Origin: Kiritimatiellia bacterium
GTDB taxonomy: Bacteria > Verrucomicrobiota > Kiritimatiellia > CAIVKH01
Length of the DNA: 64,000 nt
Direction of reading: 5' to 3'
Assembly: GCA_027493775.1 (NCBI GenBank)
Contig: JAOSKE010000001.1
Location: 372,001 to 436,000 of the forward strand
Shown: positions 49,074 through 57,548 of the stretch, in pieces
Numbering within the stretch: the first letter of the stretch is position 1
How the letters are laid out: each line of letters starts with the position of its first letter
Made by a program: the position numbers and the translations under genes
The notes under the pieces: model-generated
The model's database searches: none
The model's input: only the letters and a program-made list of their open reading frames with translations
What the model was told of the DNA's origin: nothing

Positions 49074-49644
49074 CTATTGGAGTTGTTCGAGGATTTGCGG
49101 CAGCGCAATCGCAAGGCTGCTGCTCATGGTCAGTGCAAAGAGTACAAAGGCGACGAGGTTTAGGATGACGATGACGCCGGTGTAGATAAAAAATTTCCGA
49201 AGCCTCGCCATGACGGGCGCAAATTCGGCGGGGATATCGCCTGTTTGGTCCAACGCAGTCTTTGCACCCATTGCGGCAATGCCCGCCAAAATCATGAGGA
49301 TTCCGGCGGGTGTGCCGAAGCAGGTCAAAATCATCATTGAGCCGCTTAAGATGTTGAAGAGTCCGACGAAGGTGAGCCATCCGCCAAACGCGGGGGCCCG
49401 CGACTCGCGGGGTGGGGACAGGCGCGGCGAGCGGGAGGGTGGGCGGTGGGAGCGGAGCTGAACTGTCGGTTCCGCTCTTGAATGTCGGTTCATTGCCCAC
49501 AGGAACCCAGCCGGTCATACCATCTGTCCACACCAGTTCGTTGAGTGGGACTTCACCGGACTGAATTTTCGCGCGGAGGTCGTCCTCTGTGATCGGGCCG
49601 CGTTGTTCTTTCTTGCCGACCGTGTAGTACCAAAGTTTATCCAT
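49074..49644 (-). CDS. GYF (DUF4339)-domain membrane protein (frameshift)
   Basis: About 190 residues. The N-terminal DUF4339/GYF_2 domain is WYYTVGKKEQRGPITEDDLR...LVWTDGMTGWVPV, followed by a Pro-rich linker and two hydrophobic segments (LTFVGLFNILSGSMMILTCF; FIYTGVIVILNLVAFVLFAL). The frame breaks at a C5 run near 49395; C4 gives VAGPAFGGWLTF. It lies 10 bp upstream of the thioesterase gene. Function unknown; GYF domains bind proline-rich peptides. Confidence 0.78.
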
Positions 49645-49707
49645 GGAATGCTCCCAGTGCGCCGACTATACGTCAGAGCCGTCGCGACTCAAAGCCATTT
49701 GGAAGGG

Positions 49708-51090
49708 CTAGTTCGACACTGGTTCGTCCACGATTCCCCGCGCTAGTTTCAATAATTGCTCGTAGGGGAAAATGGAGGACGCGTGCCCGTCGCTCCAGGT
49801 CATTGCGACGGCGTAGTTGCCCATCGGCAGAATGCTGATCGGGTACACTTCCTCTGCGATCATCGCCGGATCCAACAGTTGCCTGTGCGAGAACTCTTCG
49901 ACGCAGTGTGCGCAGCGACAGGCGCGGCGAATCAGGGCGGGGTGACACGTCAGGACCTCGCCGCTGCTCAATGTAATCTTCACGCCGTCCGTTGCGTTAA
50001 ATTCGACCGTTGGCGGGGTCACGCGACCGAGGCGGATTTTACTGACCTCGCGAACAATGGCCTTGGTGATATCCAAATAGATTTGCGCGGCTGGCCCGTC
50101 CGGCTCCGCGAGCACCACCGGGCGTCCGGAGTCGCTAAACCGCGCGATTTCGTCGCGCAGCGGAATTTCAAATGAGCTTTCAATTCCGTATTGATTGATC
50201 AGGCTCTGCCGTGCGCCTTGCCCGAAGATGTAGTGTTTGGAATCGCAGTTGGGGCAGACGAAGTAGCTCATATTTTCCACGACGGCGATGGTCGGTACCT
50301 TGAGCTTGTCAAACATCTGAATGCCCTTCACAACGTCCACAAAGCTGATCTGCTGGGGTGTTGTCACAATGACTGCGGCGGTGATTGGGACGAGCTGCAG
50401 AAGGGTGAGTTGAATGTCCCCCGTGCCCGGAGGCAAGTCGAGGATCAGGTAGTCCAGCGTTCCCCATTCGGTGGTGGTGAGTAGTTGGTTGATGACCTGT
50501 GTCACCATCGGGCCGCGCATAATGGCCGGGCCGCTACCTCCGCTTTCGGTGTGCGAGACGAAGCCGAAGGACATCAGAGAAACGCCTTCGTAGCTCAGCG
50601 GCTGAATCAGGTCGCCTCGCATAAATAGCGCACGTTCTTCCGGCGAGACGAGGATGGGCAGGCTCGGGCCGTACACGTCCGCGTCGAACAGTCCTACGCG
50701 CGCACCGAGTTTGGAGAGGGTGTACGCCAGGTTGACCGCCGTTGTGGATTTGCCGACGCCACCCTTGCAACTGGAGACCGCAATGATGCTTTGCACCTTT
50801 TCGAGGGCGGGCGACTTTGCGACCAGCGGGTTGCGTCGCGCCGGTGGCTTCGAGGACATGACCACAGTAACCCCGCTGACCCAGGGCAGACTGCCGACCG
50901 CGGCTTCGCACTGTTTGCGAATATCTTCCTTGTGCGGGTTGGTCTGGCTGTTCAGCTCGACCATAAACGAGACGCGGCCGCGCTCGTCGTGTTGTAGATT
51001 CTTGATAAAGCCAAGCGAGACGATACTCTTCCCAACTTCGGGGTCTATGATTTCACGGATGCTGTTGAGAATTTCGTCATTACGGCTCAT
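49708..51090 (-). CDS. mrp: Mrp/NBP35 iron-sulfur carrier ATPase with C-terminal DUF971
   Basis: About 460 residues in three parts. A MIP18/DUF59 domain is first (ILNSIREIIDPEVGKSIVSL). A Mrp P-loop ATPase follows (AVSSCKGGVGKSTTAVNLAY deviant Walker A, DADVYGPSLPIL, DLPPGTGDIQLTL, CPNCDSKHYIFG). A C-terminal DUF971/GBBH-like domain ends it (DGVKITLSSGEVLTCHPALI, SWSDGHASSIFPYEQL region). It carries Fe-S clusters to apoproteins. The ATG at 51090 is chosen because homology starts at MSRNDEIL. It is divergent from the osmC-like gene. Confidence 0.93.
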   Translation of the reverse strand: MSRNDEILNSIREIIDPEVGKSIVSLGFIKNLQHDERGRVSFMVELNSQTNPHKEDIRKQCEAAVGSLPWVSGVTVVMSSKPPARRNPLVAKSPALEKVQSIIAVSSCKGGVGKSTTAVNLAYTLSKLGARVGLFDADVYGPSLPILVSPEERALFMRGDLIQPLSYEGVSLMSFGFVSHTESGGSGPAIMRGPMVTQVINQLLTTTEWGTLDYLILDLPPGTGDIQLTLLQLVPITAAVIVTTPQQISFVDVVKGIQMFDKLKVPTIAVVENMSYFVCPNCDSKHYIFGQGARQSLINQYGIESSFEIPLRDEIARFSDSGRPVVLAEPDGPAAQIYLDITKAIVREVSKIRLGRVTPPTVEFNATDGVKITLSSGEVLTCHPALIRRACRCAHCVEEFSHRQLLDPAMIAEEVYPISILPMGNYAVAMTWSDGHASSIFPYEQLLKLARGIVDEPVSN

Positions 51091-51166
51091 ATCTAGTCCT
51101 TGTAAGTGAAGTCTAACGATAACCGAGTATAATTCATCTTCAAGTGTGATTCGCAAAGGAGAGGTT

Positions 51167-51580
51167 ATGGGAGTTGAGATTAACGCAGTTTATGATGGCG
51201 GTTTGCGCTGCACGCTCACGCACGGACCATCTGGTTCTCAGGTTGAAACCGACGCGCCAACTGACAACAAGGGTAAGGGCGAACGCTTTTCGCCGAGCGA
51301 CCTCGTTGCAAGCGCACTCGCGACCTGTATTCTAACGACCATCGGGATTGCCGCAGAAGGCAGGGGATGGGACGTGAGCGGAATGCGAATTAAAGTCACA
51401 AAGGAAATGAGCAGTACGCCCCCGCGACGCATCGCGCGATTGCCGATTGAATTGTGGATGGCGCACGATATGCCGGAAGAAGGCCGTCAACAAGTCGAGC
51501 GCATCGCCCACGCCTGCCCGGTTCAGCGCAGCCTGAACGAGAGCATCGAATTTTCCGTGACGATCCACTGGCCGACGTAA
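51167..51580 (+). CDS. OsmC-family peroxidase
   Basis: A 137-residue OsmC/Ohr-type thiol peroxidase. The first redox cysteine lies in DLVASALATCILTTIGIAAE and the second in AHACPVQRSLN. Such proteins reduce organic hydroperoxides. The ATG at 51167 follows AAAGGAGAG. A triple hairpin separates it from convergent accA. Confidence 0.92.
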   Translation: MGVEINAVYDGGLRCTLTHGPSGSQVETDAPTDNKGKGERFSPSDLVASALATCILTTIGIAAEGRGWDVSGMRIKVTKEMSSTPPRRIARLPIELWMAHDMPEEGRQQVERIAHACPVQRSLNESIEFSVTIHWPT

Positions 51581-51603
51581 CTGCGCTTCGCGTTTATGTG
51601 GGA

Positions 51604-51654
51604 AAACTTCCAACGCTTGGAAGTTTAGTCCAAAAGGACTTCCAAGGGTTGGAA
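51604..51654. repeat. Three adjacent stem-loops between convergent genes
   Basis: In 51 bp lie three perfect hairpins: AAACTTCCAA-CGC-TTGGAAGTTT (51604-51626), AGTCC-AAAA-GGACT (51627-51640) and TTCCAA-GGG-TTGGAA (51640-51654, sharing one base). They fill the gap between osmC-like and accA stops, so they may be a bidirectional terminator or a dispersed palindromic unit. Confidence 0.7.
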
Positions 51655-51655
51655 A

Positions 51656-52717
51656 TTAGCGCGGAATCTCGCGATCTACCAGCGTTTCGCCGGACATTTG
51701 CGGGGGCGGCGATGCGGGTAGCGGGGTGGCGCGACGGGTGGCGGCCTTGGTGGGCAGATCGCCCTCGCCGAAGCGACCCATGGCGCGGAATTTGTTGTAT
51801 CGCGCGCGCAGGCGCTGGTCGTCCGACATCATCTGCACTTCTTTGAGATTGCGTAGGATGACGGTCTTTAGCGTTTCGGCTATCGCTTCGTGGTCGCTGT
51901 GTGCGCCGCCGAGAGGTTCGGGAACCACTTCGTCGGCAAACCCCATTGCGCTGAGATCGGCGGAGGTGAGTTTCAAGGCTTCCGCCGCGCGGTCGGCATA
52001 GGCGCGATCTTTCCAGAGAATTGCCGCGCAACCTTCAGGAGAAATCACAGAATAGTAGGCGTGCTCCAGAACCAACACACGGTCGCCTACACCGATGCCC
52101 AATGCGCCGCCGCTTCCGCCTTCTCCGATGATGGTGACAATAATCGGGACGGGGAAGGTGAACATTTCGCGTAGGTTCACCGCGATGGCTTCCGCAATGT
52201 GGCGCTCTTCCGATTGAATGCCGGGAAACGCGCCGGGGGTGTCCACGAGGGTGACAATTGGAAGGCGGAACTTCGAGGCGAGTTTCATCAGGCGCAGCGC
52301 CTTGCGATAACCCTCTGGGTAGGCGCAGCCGAAGTTGCATTCGAGATTGCTCTTGGTGTCGCGTCCTTTTTGTGTGCCGATGAGAACCACGCGCTGGTCG
52401 TCAATGGTTGCAAAGCCGCCGATGATGGCGCGGTCGTCGCGGAAGTCGCGGTCGCCGTGAATTTCCATCCAGTCTTTCGTCATCAACTGGATGTAGTCGT
52501 TGGTATAGGGGCGGAGGGGGTGGCGCGCGACTTGGACTTTTTGCCACGGCGTCAGTTCGTTATAAATCTTGCGGCGCGTATCAATGATCCGTTTCTTCAT
52601 CCGCTCGATTTCGCCTGAGACGTCAATTTTTTGCGTCTCGCTGAATTGGGTCAGATCGTGAAGTTTATTTTCGAGATCAAGAACCGGCTTTTCAAATGGT
52701 AAAGTATAGGGAGGCAT
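51656..52717 (-). CDS. accA: Acetyl-CoA carboxylase carboxyltransferase subunit alpha
   Basis: Transfers the carboxyl group from carboxybiotin to acetyl-CoA with AccD in fatty-acid synthesis. 353 residues. Conserved parts: HPLRPYTNDYIQLMTKDWME, DRAIIGGFATID, GRDTKSNLECNFGCAYPEGY, LVDTPGAFPGIQSEERH and EGGSGGALGIGVGDRV. A Pro-rich tail of about 30 residues follows the usual C-terminus. accD lies 2.6 kb away on the other strand. Confidence 0.96.
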   Translation of the reverse strand: MPPYTLPFEKPVLDLENKLHDLTQFSETQKIDVSGEIERMKKRIIDTRRKIYNELTPWQKVQVARHPLRPYTNDYIQLMTKDWMEIHGDRDFRDDRAIIGGFATIDDQRVVLIGTQKGRDTKSNLECNFGCAYPEGYRKALRLMKLASKFRLPIVTLVDTPGAFPGIQSEERHIAEAIAVNLREMFTFPVPIIVTIIGEGGSGGALGIGVGDRVLVLEHAYYSVISPEGCAAILWKDRAYADRAAEALKLTSADLSAMGFADEVVPEPLGGAHSDHEAIAETLKTVILRNLKEVQMMSDDQRLRARYNKFRAMGRFGEGDLPTKAATRRATPLPASPPPQMSGETLVDREIPR

Positions 52718-52734
52718 AAAAATCTCCGAGGCGC

Positions 52735-53701
52735 TTATTCCTCGATAATAACAGGCGTACCGACGGTGACGAGTGTGAAGAGTTCGGCAATGTCGTCATT
52801 CAGCAGGCGCACACAGCCCATACTCGATTGCTTGCCGATGGTGTCCGGCTCCCAGGTGCCGTGGATGCCGTAGCCTTTGACGTCCAAGGCGAGCCAGTGG
52901 GTGCCGAGTAGATTTTCCGGATCACCGTAGGGAATGGTGCGCCCGTCGGGATGCCACCAAGTCGGTTGCGGGATTCGATCTGCAATCTTGAATTCGCCGG
53001 TCGGGGTATTCGCGTATTCGCCAGTGCCAACGCGATAACGTTTGAAAAATTTTCCATTGAGCGAAAGGACGAGATCGTTCCGCGTTTTATTTACGTCAAT
53101 GGACCAATTCCCACTGAATACACGCAGTCGCTTGCCGGGCTGGATGACGTTGCTTCGCAAATTGTTGTTTGTTTTGATCAGCTCAATAGTCGTTCCGAAA
53201 TCGCGCGCGATTTTTCCGAGTGAGTCGCCGGGTTGAATGGTATAGTCCTGCTTCTCCGGCATCGGTCGCTGCGTCATCAGGAGTGCCATTCCGACTGTGC
53301 CGACCAGCGACTCGGCCTCCGCCCGCGTTGCGTCCGTTTGCGCGGCCTCGATCGCTGCCATTCCTTTTTTCGCGTGCGGGCTCCAATTTGCCTTCCGCTT
53401 GCAGTGCTTTCGCCTCATTCAGCAGCGCTTTCGCATCCGCATCGGAAGTTCGATTGATTGAAGCGGTTGGCGCGGCGCCGGCTTTGTCGGGCGATGGATC
53501 GAGGTTTTCCGTGGCGGCTGCCTCATCCGACGGCGCGACCGATGATTGAGAGGGTTCGATTTGTTCAGAGTTCGGAGCGAGCGCTTCTTGCCACACAACG
53601 AATGCGGCGACGCCGAGCAAAATGATTGCGGCAGGGAGTACATACCGCACCCAGCGGCGGCGCACACCCGCCGGTTGTCGTCCTTCCATAAGATAGCTCA
53701 T
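52735..53701 (-). CDS. LysM and L,D-transpeptidase protein (frameshift)
   Basis: About 321 residues: a membrane anchor near residues 17-38 (WVRYVLPAAIILLGVAAFVV), an Ala/Ser-rich linker, a LysM peptidoglycan-binding domain (YTIQPGDSLGKIARDFGTTI) and a C-terminal YkuD L,D-transpeptidase (HGTWEPDTIGK, catalytic SMGCVRLLNDD). It cross-links peptidoglycan or attaches proteins to it. An A6 run near 53370 breaks the frame; A5 joins LEPAREK to GMAAIEAAQ. It overlaps the kinase-like gene upstream by four bases. Confidence 0.88.
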
Positions 53702-54519
53702 ACCATCGTCTCAAGGTCACGCATGACCAAAGCCACCGAAGGGTAACGGTCGCTTTGCCGGTACGCAAGGCATTTGAAAATCATGTTTTCGAGGACAGGC
53801 GGAAGAGTGACATTATGGAAGCGAAAGTGCATCGGGCGTCCGTTTGGGTCCAACTGCGCCCTGCGCGCGTCCTCGATTGTGACACCCTCGAAGGGCTTGT
53901 GGGCGGTCATCATTTCATAGCAGGTGACGCCAAATGCGTAGATGTCGGTCTGATCATCCACCAGATTTTTCATCAATGTTTCCGGCGGCAAATAGGCGAA
54001 GGTGCCGGGAAGGGGGGAAAGTTTTGTCGGTTTGTTTTTGCGCGGAATGGCGAGGTCAAAATCTATGAGAATGACCAAGCCGTCGTTGCGGACGATGAAG
54101 TTTTCCGGCTTGATGTCCAAGTGGTTGAAGCCGGCCATGTGGACGTAACTGACCGCCGCCGCCATCTGGCGCATGATGGTTAAAACGTTTTGGTAGAGGA
54201 GGGGGTCTTTGCGCAGAATCAAATCGCGCAAGTTTCGGGCTTCCACGTATTCAACAACAATAAACGGTTCATCGCGATACATTCCGGCATTGATGAATCG
54301 AACAACGTTGGGGTGGCTGAGCTGGCTGAGTATTTGCGCGCCTTGGAGAAACGTTGTACGTATGCGCCGATCCTTGATGTATTCGGGTTTCAGCCGCCGA
54401 ATGACCACGCGGTTTTGCTGCGGATCCACTCCGACATAGAGATGGGTCATCCCGCCACTCGCCAAGCGGCGCGTGACTTGATAACCGGCAAATTCTTGTC
54501 CTAAACCTACCATGTGCAA
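53698..54519 (-). CDS. Protein kinase-like (possible pseudokinase)
   Basis: A 273-residue Hanks-type kinase fold without a membrane segment. The glycine loop is degenerate (RLASGGMTHLYVG). The catalytic-loop motif HLDIKPEN (133-140) keeps Asp and Asn. But the beta-3 lysine is Arg (VVIR, residue 41), the alpha-C glutamate position appears to be Gly60 (FLQGAQIL), and DFG is DFD (153-155). GTFAYLPPE and DIYAFGVTCYEMM are intact. It may be weakly active or a scaffold regulating the coupled L,D-transpeptidase. Confidence 0.85.
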   Translation of the reverse strand: MHMVGLGQEFAGYQVTRRLASGGMTHLYVGVDPQQNRVVIRRLKPEYIKDRRIRTTFLQGAQILSQLSHPNVVRFINAGMYRDEPFIVVEYVEARNLRDLILRKDPLLYQNVLTIMRQMAAAVSYVHMAGFNHLDIKPENFIVRNDGLVILIDFDLAIPRKNKPTKLSPLPGTFAYLPPETLMKNLVDDQTDIYAFGVTCYEMMTAHKPFEGVTIEDARRAQLDPNGRPMHFRFHNVTLPPVLENMIFKCLAYRQSDRYPSVALVMRDLETMV

Positions 54520-54601
54520 AACTTCCAGCGAAAGCTGCGCTCACAGTAGTCAGCGAAGCAAGGCATTGTCAACGTTGATGCCTTCGGGCAGACTCTTATT
54601 T

Positions 54602-55316
54602 ATGAGACTGAATACGGTTCTTGATCTCATTTATCCCCGGCGCTGTGCGGCGTGCGGGGCGGGGCTGGACGGGGGAGCCGGGGGCGCTTTGTTGGGACTG
54701 CCGGGCGGGCTTGCGTACGATCGGCGATCCGTGTTGCGCCTGCTGCGGAAACCCGCTGGAAGGCCGGGCCGACCACGCATACACCTGTTTTCACTGCGCG
54801 CAAACATCGCCCGCCTTTGACAAGGCGCGCTCCGCGATGCGCTTTGACCGGGTGGCCGCAGACCTGATTCACCAGTTCAAGTACCACTCTGCGCTGTGGC
54901 TTCGGGAGGAGTTTGTGGATTGGCTGGCGGCCTGTCTGCAAGTTCATTACCCGGATATTGCGGTGGACGCCGTCTGCCCTGTGCCGCTTTATCCGGCGCG
55001 CGAGCGGGAACGCGGGTTTAACCAAGCCGCGCTGCTGGCCTCCGGGCTGGCGCGCCGCTTGCGCAAACCGTTCTGGCGCAGCGCGGTGTCGAGAGTGCGC
55101 CGCACGGAAACGCAAACTCATTTGACAGCTCGCCAGCGGCTCTCTAACGTTGCAGACGCATTCATGGCAAGGGCCGGTTCGCGGTTGAGCGGCCGGTCGG
55201 TCTTGCTGATAGACGATGTGATGACGACGGGCGCGACTACGAGTGCCTGTGCGCGCGCGCTAAAGAATGCCGGTTGTCGGAGCGTCCATGTGGTGACGCT
55301 TGCGCGACAGCAATAA
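54602..55316 (+). CDS. ComF-like phosphoribosyltransferase (frameshift)
   Basis: About 237 residues. The N-terminus has a double zinc finger (RRCAACG, CWDC, CCACCG, CFHC) and the C-terminus a phosphoribosyltransferase motif VLLIDDVMTTGATTSACARA. VCPVPLYPARERERGFNQA is diagnostic for ComFC/GntX. The family is linked to DNA uptake in competent bacteria; its reaction is unknown. A G5 run near 54683 breaks the frame; G4 gives GGAGALCWDCRAG. It ends shortly before accD. Confidence 0.9.
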
Positions 55317-55335
55317 CTCAGGAACGAGCCAACTT

Positions 55336-56202
55336 ATGCCTTTGTTCAGTAAGAAAAATTACGCGACCGTCAAGGTTCGCAAACGCGATATCCCGGACGG
55401 GCTGTGGCTCAAATGCCCGGGCTGCCAGGAAATTATTTTCAAGCAGGAGCTGGACGAGAACGCCGCCGTCTGCCCCAAATGTGGCTACCATTTCCAGATG
55501 AATCGCGCGGATCGCATCAAGTTGCTGACCGAGGCGGACTCCTTTAAGGAATGGGACGCGGAGCTATACAGCGTGGACACGCTGGGCTTCACCGGAACCG
55601 CGTCCTACCCAAGCAAGCTTGAAGAGAACAGGCGCAAGACGGGCTACCGCGATGCTATCACCATCGGCACCGGTCTCATGGGAACGCACAAGATCGGTCT
55701 GGGTGTGATGGATTTTGCGTTTCTTGGCGCGAGCATGGGGTCGGTTGTTGGTGAAAAAGTGACGCGGCTGATTGAGAAATCAACCAGAGAGAAAATTCCC
55801 GTGATTCTTGTCTGCGCATCGGGCGGCGCACGAATGTACGAAGGCTTGTTCAGTTTGATGCAGATGGCGAAGACCAGTGGCGCGCTTGCGCGTCACGCCG
55901 AAGCGGGACTGGCGTATATCCCGGTGCTCACGCACCCGACGATGGCGGGTGTGATGGCGAGCTTTGCAACGTTGGGCGATCTGATTGTTGCCGAACCTGC
56001 GGCGCTCATCGGTTTTGCCGGCCCGCGCGTCATCAAGGAAACTACGCAGCAGGACCTGCCCGAAGGTTTTCAGCGTTCCGAGTTTCTTTTGAAAAAGGGC
56101 CTGCTCGACATGGTTGTGAACCGCAAGCAGCTCAAGCAGACACTGATTCTTGCGCTTGATTACTTGCGGGACAAGCCGGTGGCGCTCCAACAGGGCGGCT
56201 AA
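55336..56202 (+). CDS. accD: Acetyl-CoA carboxylase carboxyltransferase subunit beta
   Basis: Partner of AccA in the carboxyltransferase. 288 residues with an N-terminal zinc ribbon (LKCPGCQEIIF, VCPKCGYHFQM), then GTGLMGTHKIGLGVMDFAFL, GSVVGEKVTRLIE, CASGGARMYEGLFSLMQMAK and AEPAALIGFAGPRVI. The ATG at 55336 is the homology start. folC follows 23 bp downstream, the usual accD-folC pairing. Confidence 0.96.
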   Translation: MPLFSKKNYATVKVRKRDIPDGLWLKCPGCQEIIFKQELDENAAVCPKCGYHFQMNRADRIKLLTEADSFKEWDAELYSVDTLGFTGTASYPSKLEENRRKTGYRDAITIGTGLMGTHKIGLGVMDFAFLGASMGSVVGEKVTRLIEKSTREKIPVILVCASGGARMYEGLFSLMQMAKTSGALARHAEAGLAYIPVLTHPTMAGVMASFATLGDLIVAEPAALIGFAGPRVIKETTQQDLPEGFQRSEFLLKKGLLDMVVNRKQLKQTLILALDYLRDKPVALQQGG

Positions 56203-56225
56203 ATCGAGGCCCGGCCACTCTTCCT

Positions 56226-57542
56226 TTGAGCAATTTAGCGGACAATTCGTTGGATAACCGTCTGGCGCGTCTCTATCAACGCCGCCTGCACACGATCAAG
56301 CTGGGGTTGGATTCCGTCGCTGCGCTGCTTCGTGAATTGGACCATCCGCAGGATTCGTTTCTTTCGATTCATGTCGCGGGGACCAATGGCAAAGGCTCCA
56401 CCTGCGCATTGATCGCGTCCATTTTGAAATCCGCCGGATTCCGCGTCGGACTCTATACCTCCCCGCACCTCATCCGTTTCAACGAGCGCGTGCGTTTCAA
56501 CGGGGAAATGATTTCGGACGAAGACCTCCTAGCGACGATGGAGGTGGTGGAGACCGCCGCCGCGCGGACACAGCGCGACGGTTTTCGTGATGTCACATTC
56601 TTTGAATTCACGACCGCGCTCGCTTTTGAGTATTTCCGCCAACGCGGCGTCCAGGTTGCCGTGATTGAAACCGGCATGGGCGGTCGGCTGGATGCGACGA
56701 ATGTCGTGACACCGGTCGTTTCGGTCATTACCTCCATCGGAATAGACCACCAGGCCTATCTTGGAAACACGATCGAGCAAATCGCTGCAGAAAAAGCGGG
56801 GATTATCAAGGAAGGACGCCCCGTTGTTTGCGGAACGCTTCCCGACGCCGCGCGAACGGTTGTCCGCGAGACCGCGCACTCGCGCTCGGCGCGGCTGATT
56901 TTTGCGGTGGAGGTTTGTACCGTGACGCGGAAGTCCCAGTCGCTGGATGGGCAGCGGCTGACCGTTGAGGCGGGCGGCGAAACTATCAGCCGTGTCACCT
57001 GTCCGCTACTTGGCCGAAGCGCGTTGAGCAATATCGCATCCGCAGTCGCGGCGCTGCAGGTGTTTTCAGCGGAAACACAACTGCCGATTTCAGAGGAGGC
57101 GTTTCGCGAGGGCATTGCGAATGCGCGGTGGCCAGCCCGCGTACACGTGTTGTCGCATGACCCGGACATCCTCCTCGACGGCGCGCACAATATCGAAGCT
57201 ACCGCGAGTCTTTGTCGTGCGATAGATGAATTGCGCGGCAAGCGAGCGGTGGCGTGTATCGCCAGCTACCTTGACGATAAAGACGCCGCAGGTTGCCTGC
57301 GTTTGCTTGCGTCGCGCATGGAACATTTTTGGCTCGTCTTGCGCAGAGGCGAACGCGCGATGACAGAAGATGCGCTCACTGCTGCAGCGCGACAGGCGGG
57401 AGTGAAAGCCGACATACGTTGTTTGTCCGCCGCGCTGGATGAAGGGCGCACATGGGCGCACGAAACGGGCGGGCTTCTCGTCATTACCGGATCGCTCTAT
57501 CTTGCCGGTGAAACGCTCAGGGCATTCAATATTTCGGTGTGA
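56226..57542 (+). CDS. folC: Folylpolyglutamate / dihydrofolate synthase
   Basis: Adds glutamate to folates (and to dihydropteroate if bifunctional). 438 residues of the Mur-ligase fold: P-loop VAGTNGKGSTCALIASIL, YTSPHLIRFNERVRFNG, ETGMGGRLDATNVV, SIGIDHQAYLG and RWPARVHVLSHDPDILLDGA. The start appears to be TTG at 56226. It lies 23 bp after accD and converges with the propeller-like gene. Confidence 0.95.
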   Translation: MSNLADNSLDNRLARLYQRRLHTIKLGLDSVAALLRELDHPQDSFLSIHVAGTNGKGSTCALIASILKSAGFRVGLYTSPHLIRFNERVRFNGEMISDEDLLATMEVVETAAARTQRDGFRDVTFFEFTTALAFEYFRQRGVQVAVIETGMGGRLDATNVVTPVVSVITSIGIDHQAYLGNTIEQIAAEKAGIIKEGRPVVCGTLPDAARTVVRETAHSRSARLIFAVEVCTVTRKSQSLDGQRLTVEAGGETISRVTCPLLGRSALSNIASAVAALQVFSAETQLPISEEAFREGIANARWPARVHVLSHDPDILLDGAHNIEATASLCRAIDELRGKRAVACIASYLDDKDAAGCLRLLASRMEHFWLVLRRGERAMTEDALTAAARQAGVKADIRCLSAALDEGRTWAHETGGLLVITGSLYLAGETLRAFNISV

Positions 57543-57548
57543 CGCTCG

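Noticed and set aside
51098..51133. Sigma-70 promoter for the osmC-like gene
   Set aside because: A TATAAT is present at about 51128, but the nearest TTGTAA lies 22 bp upstream of it, too far for a convincing -35.
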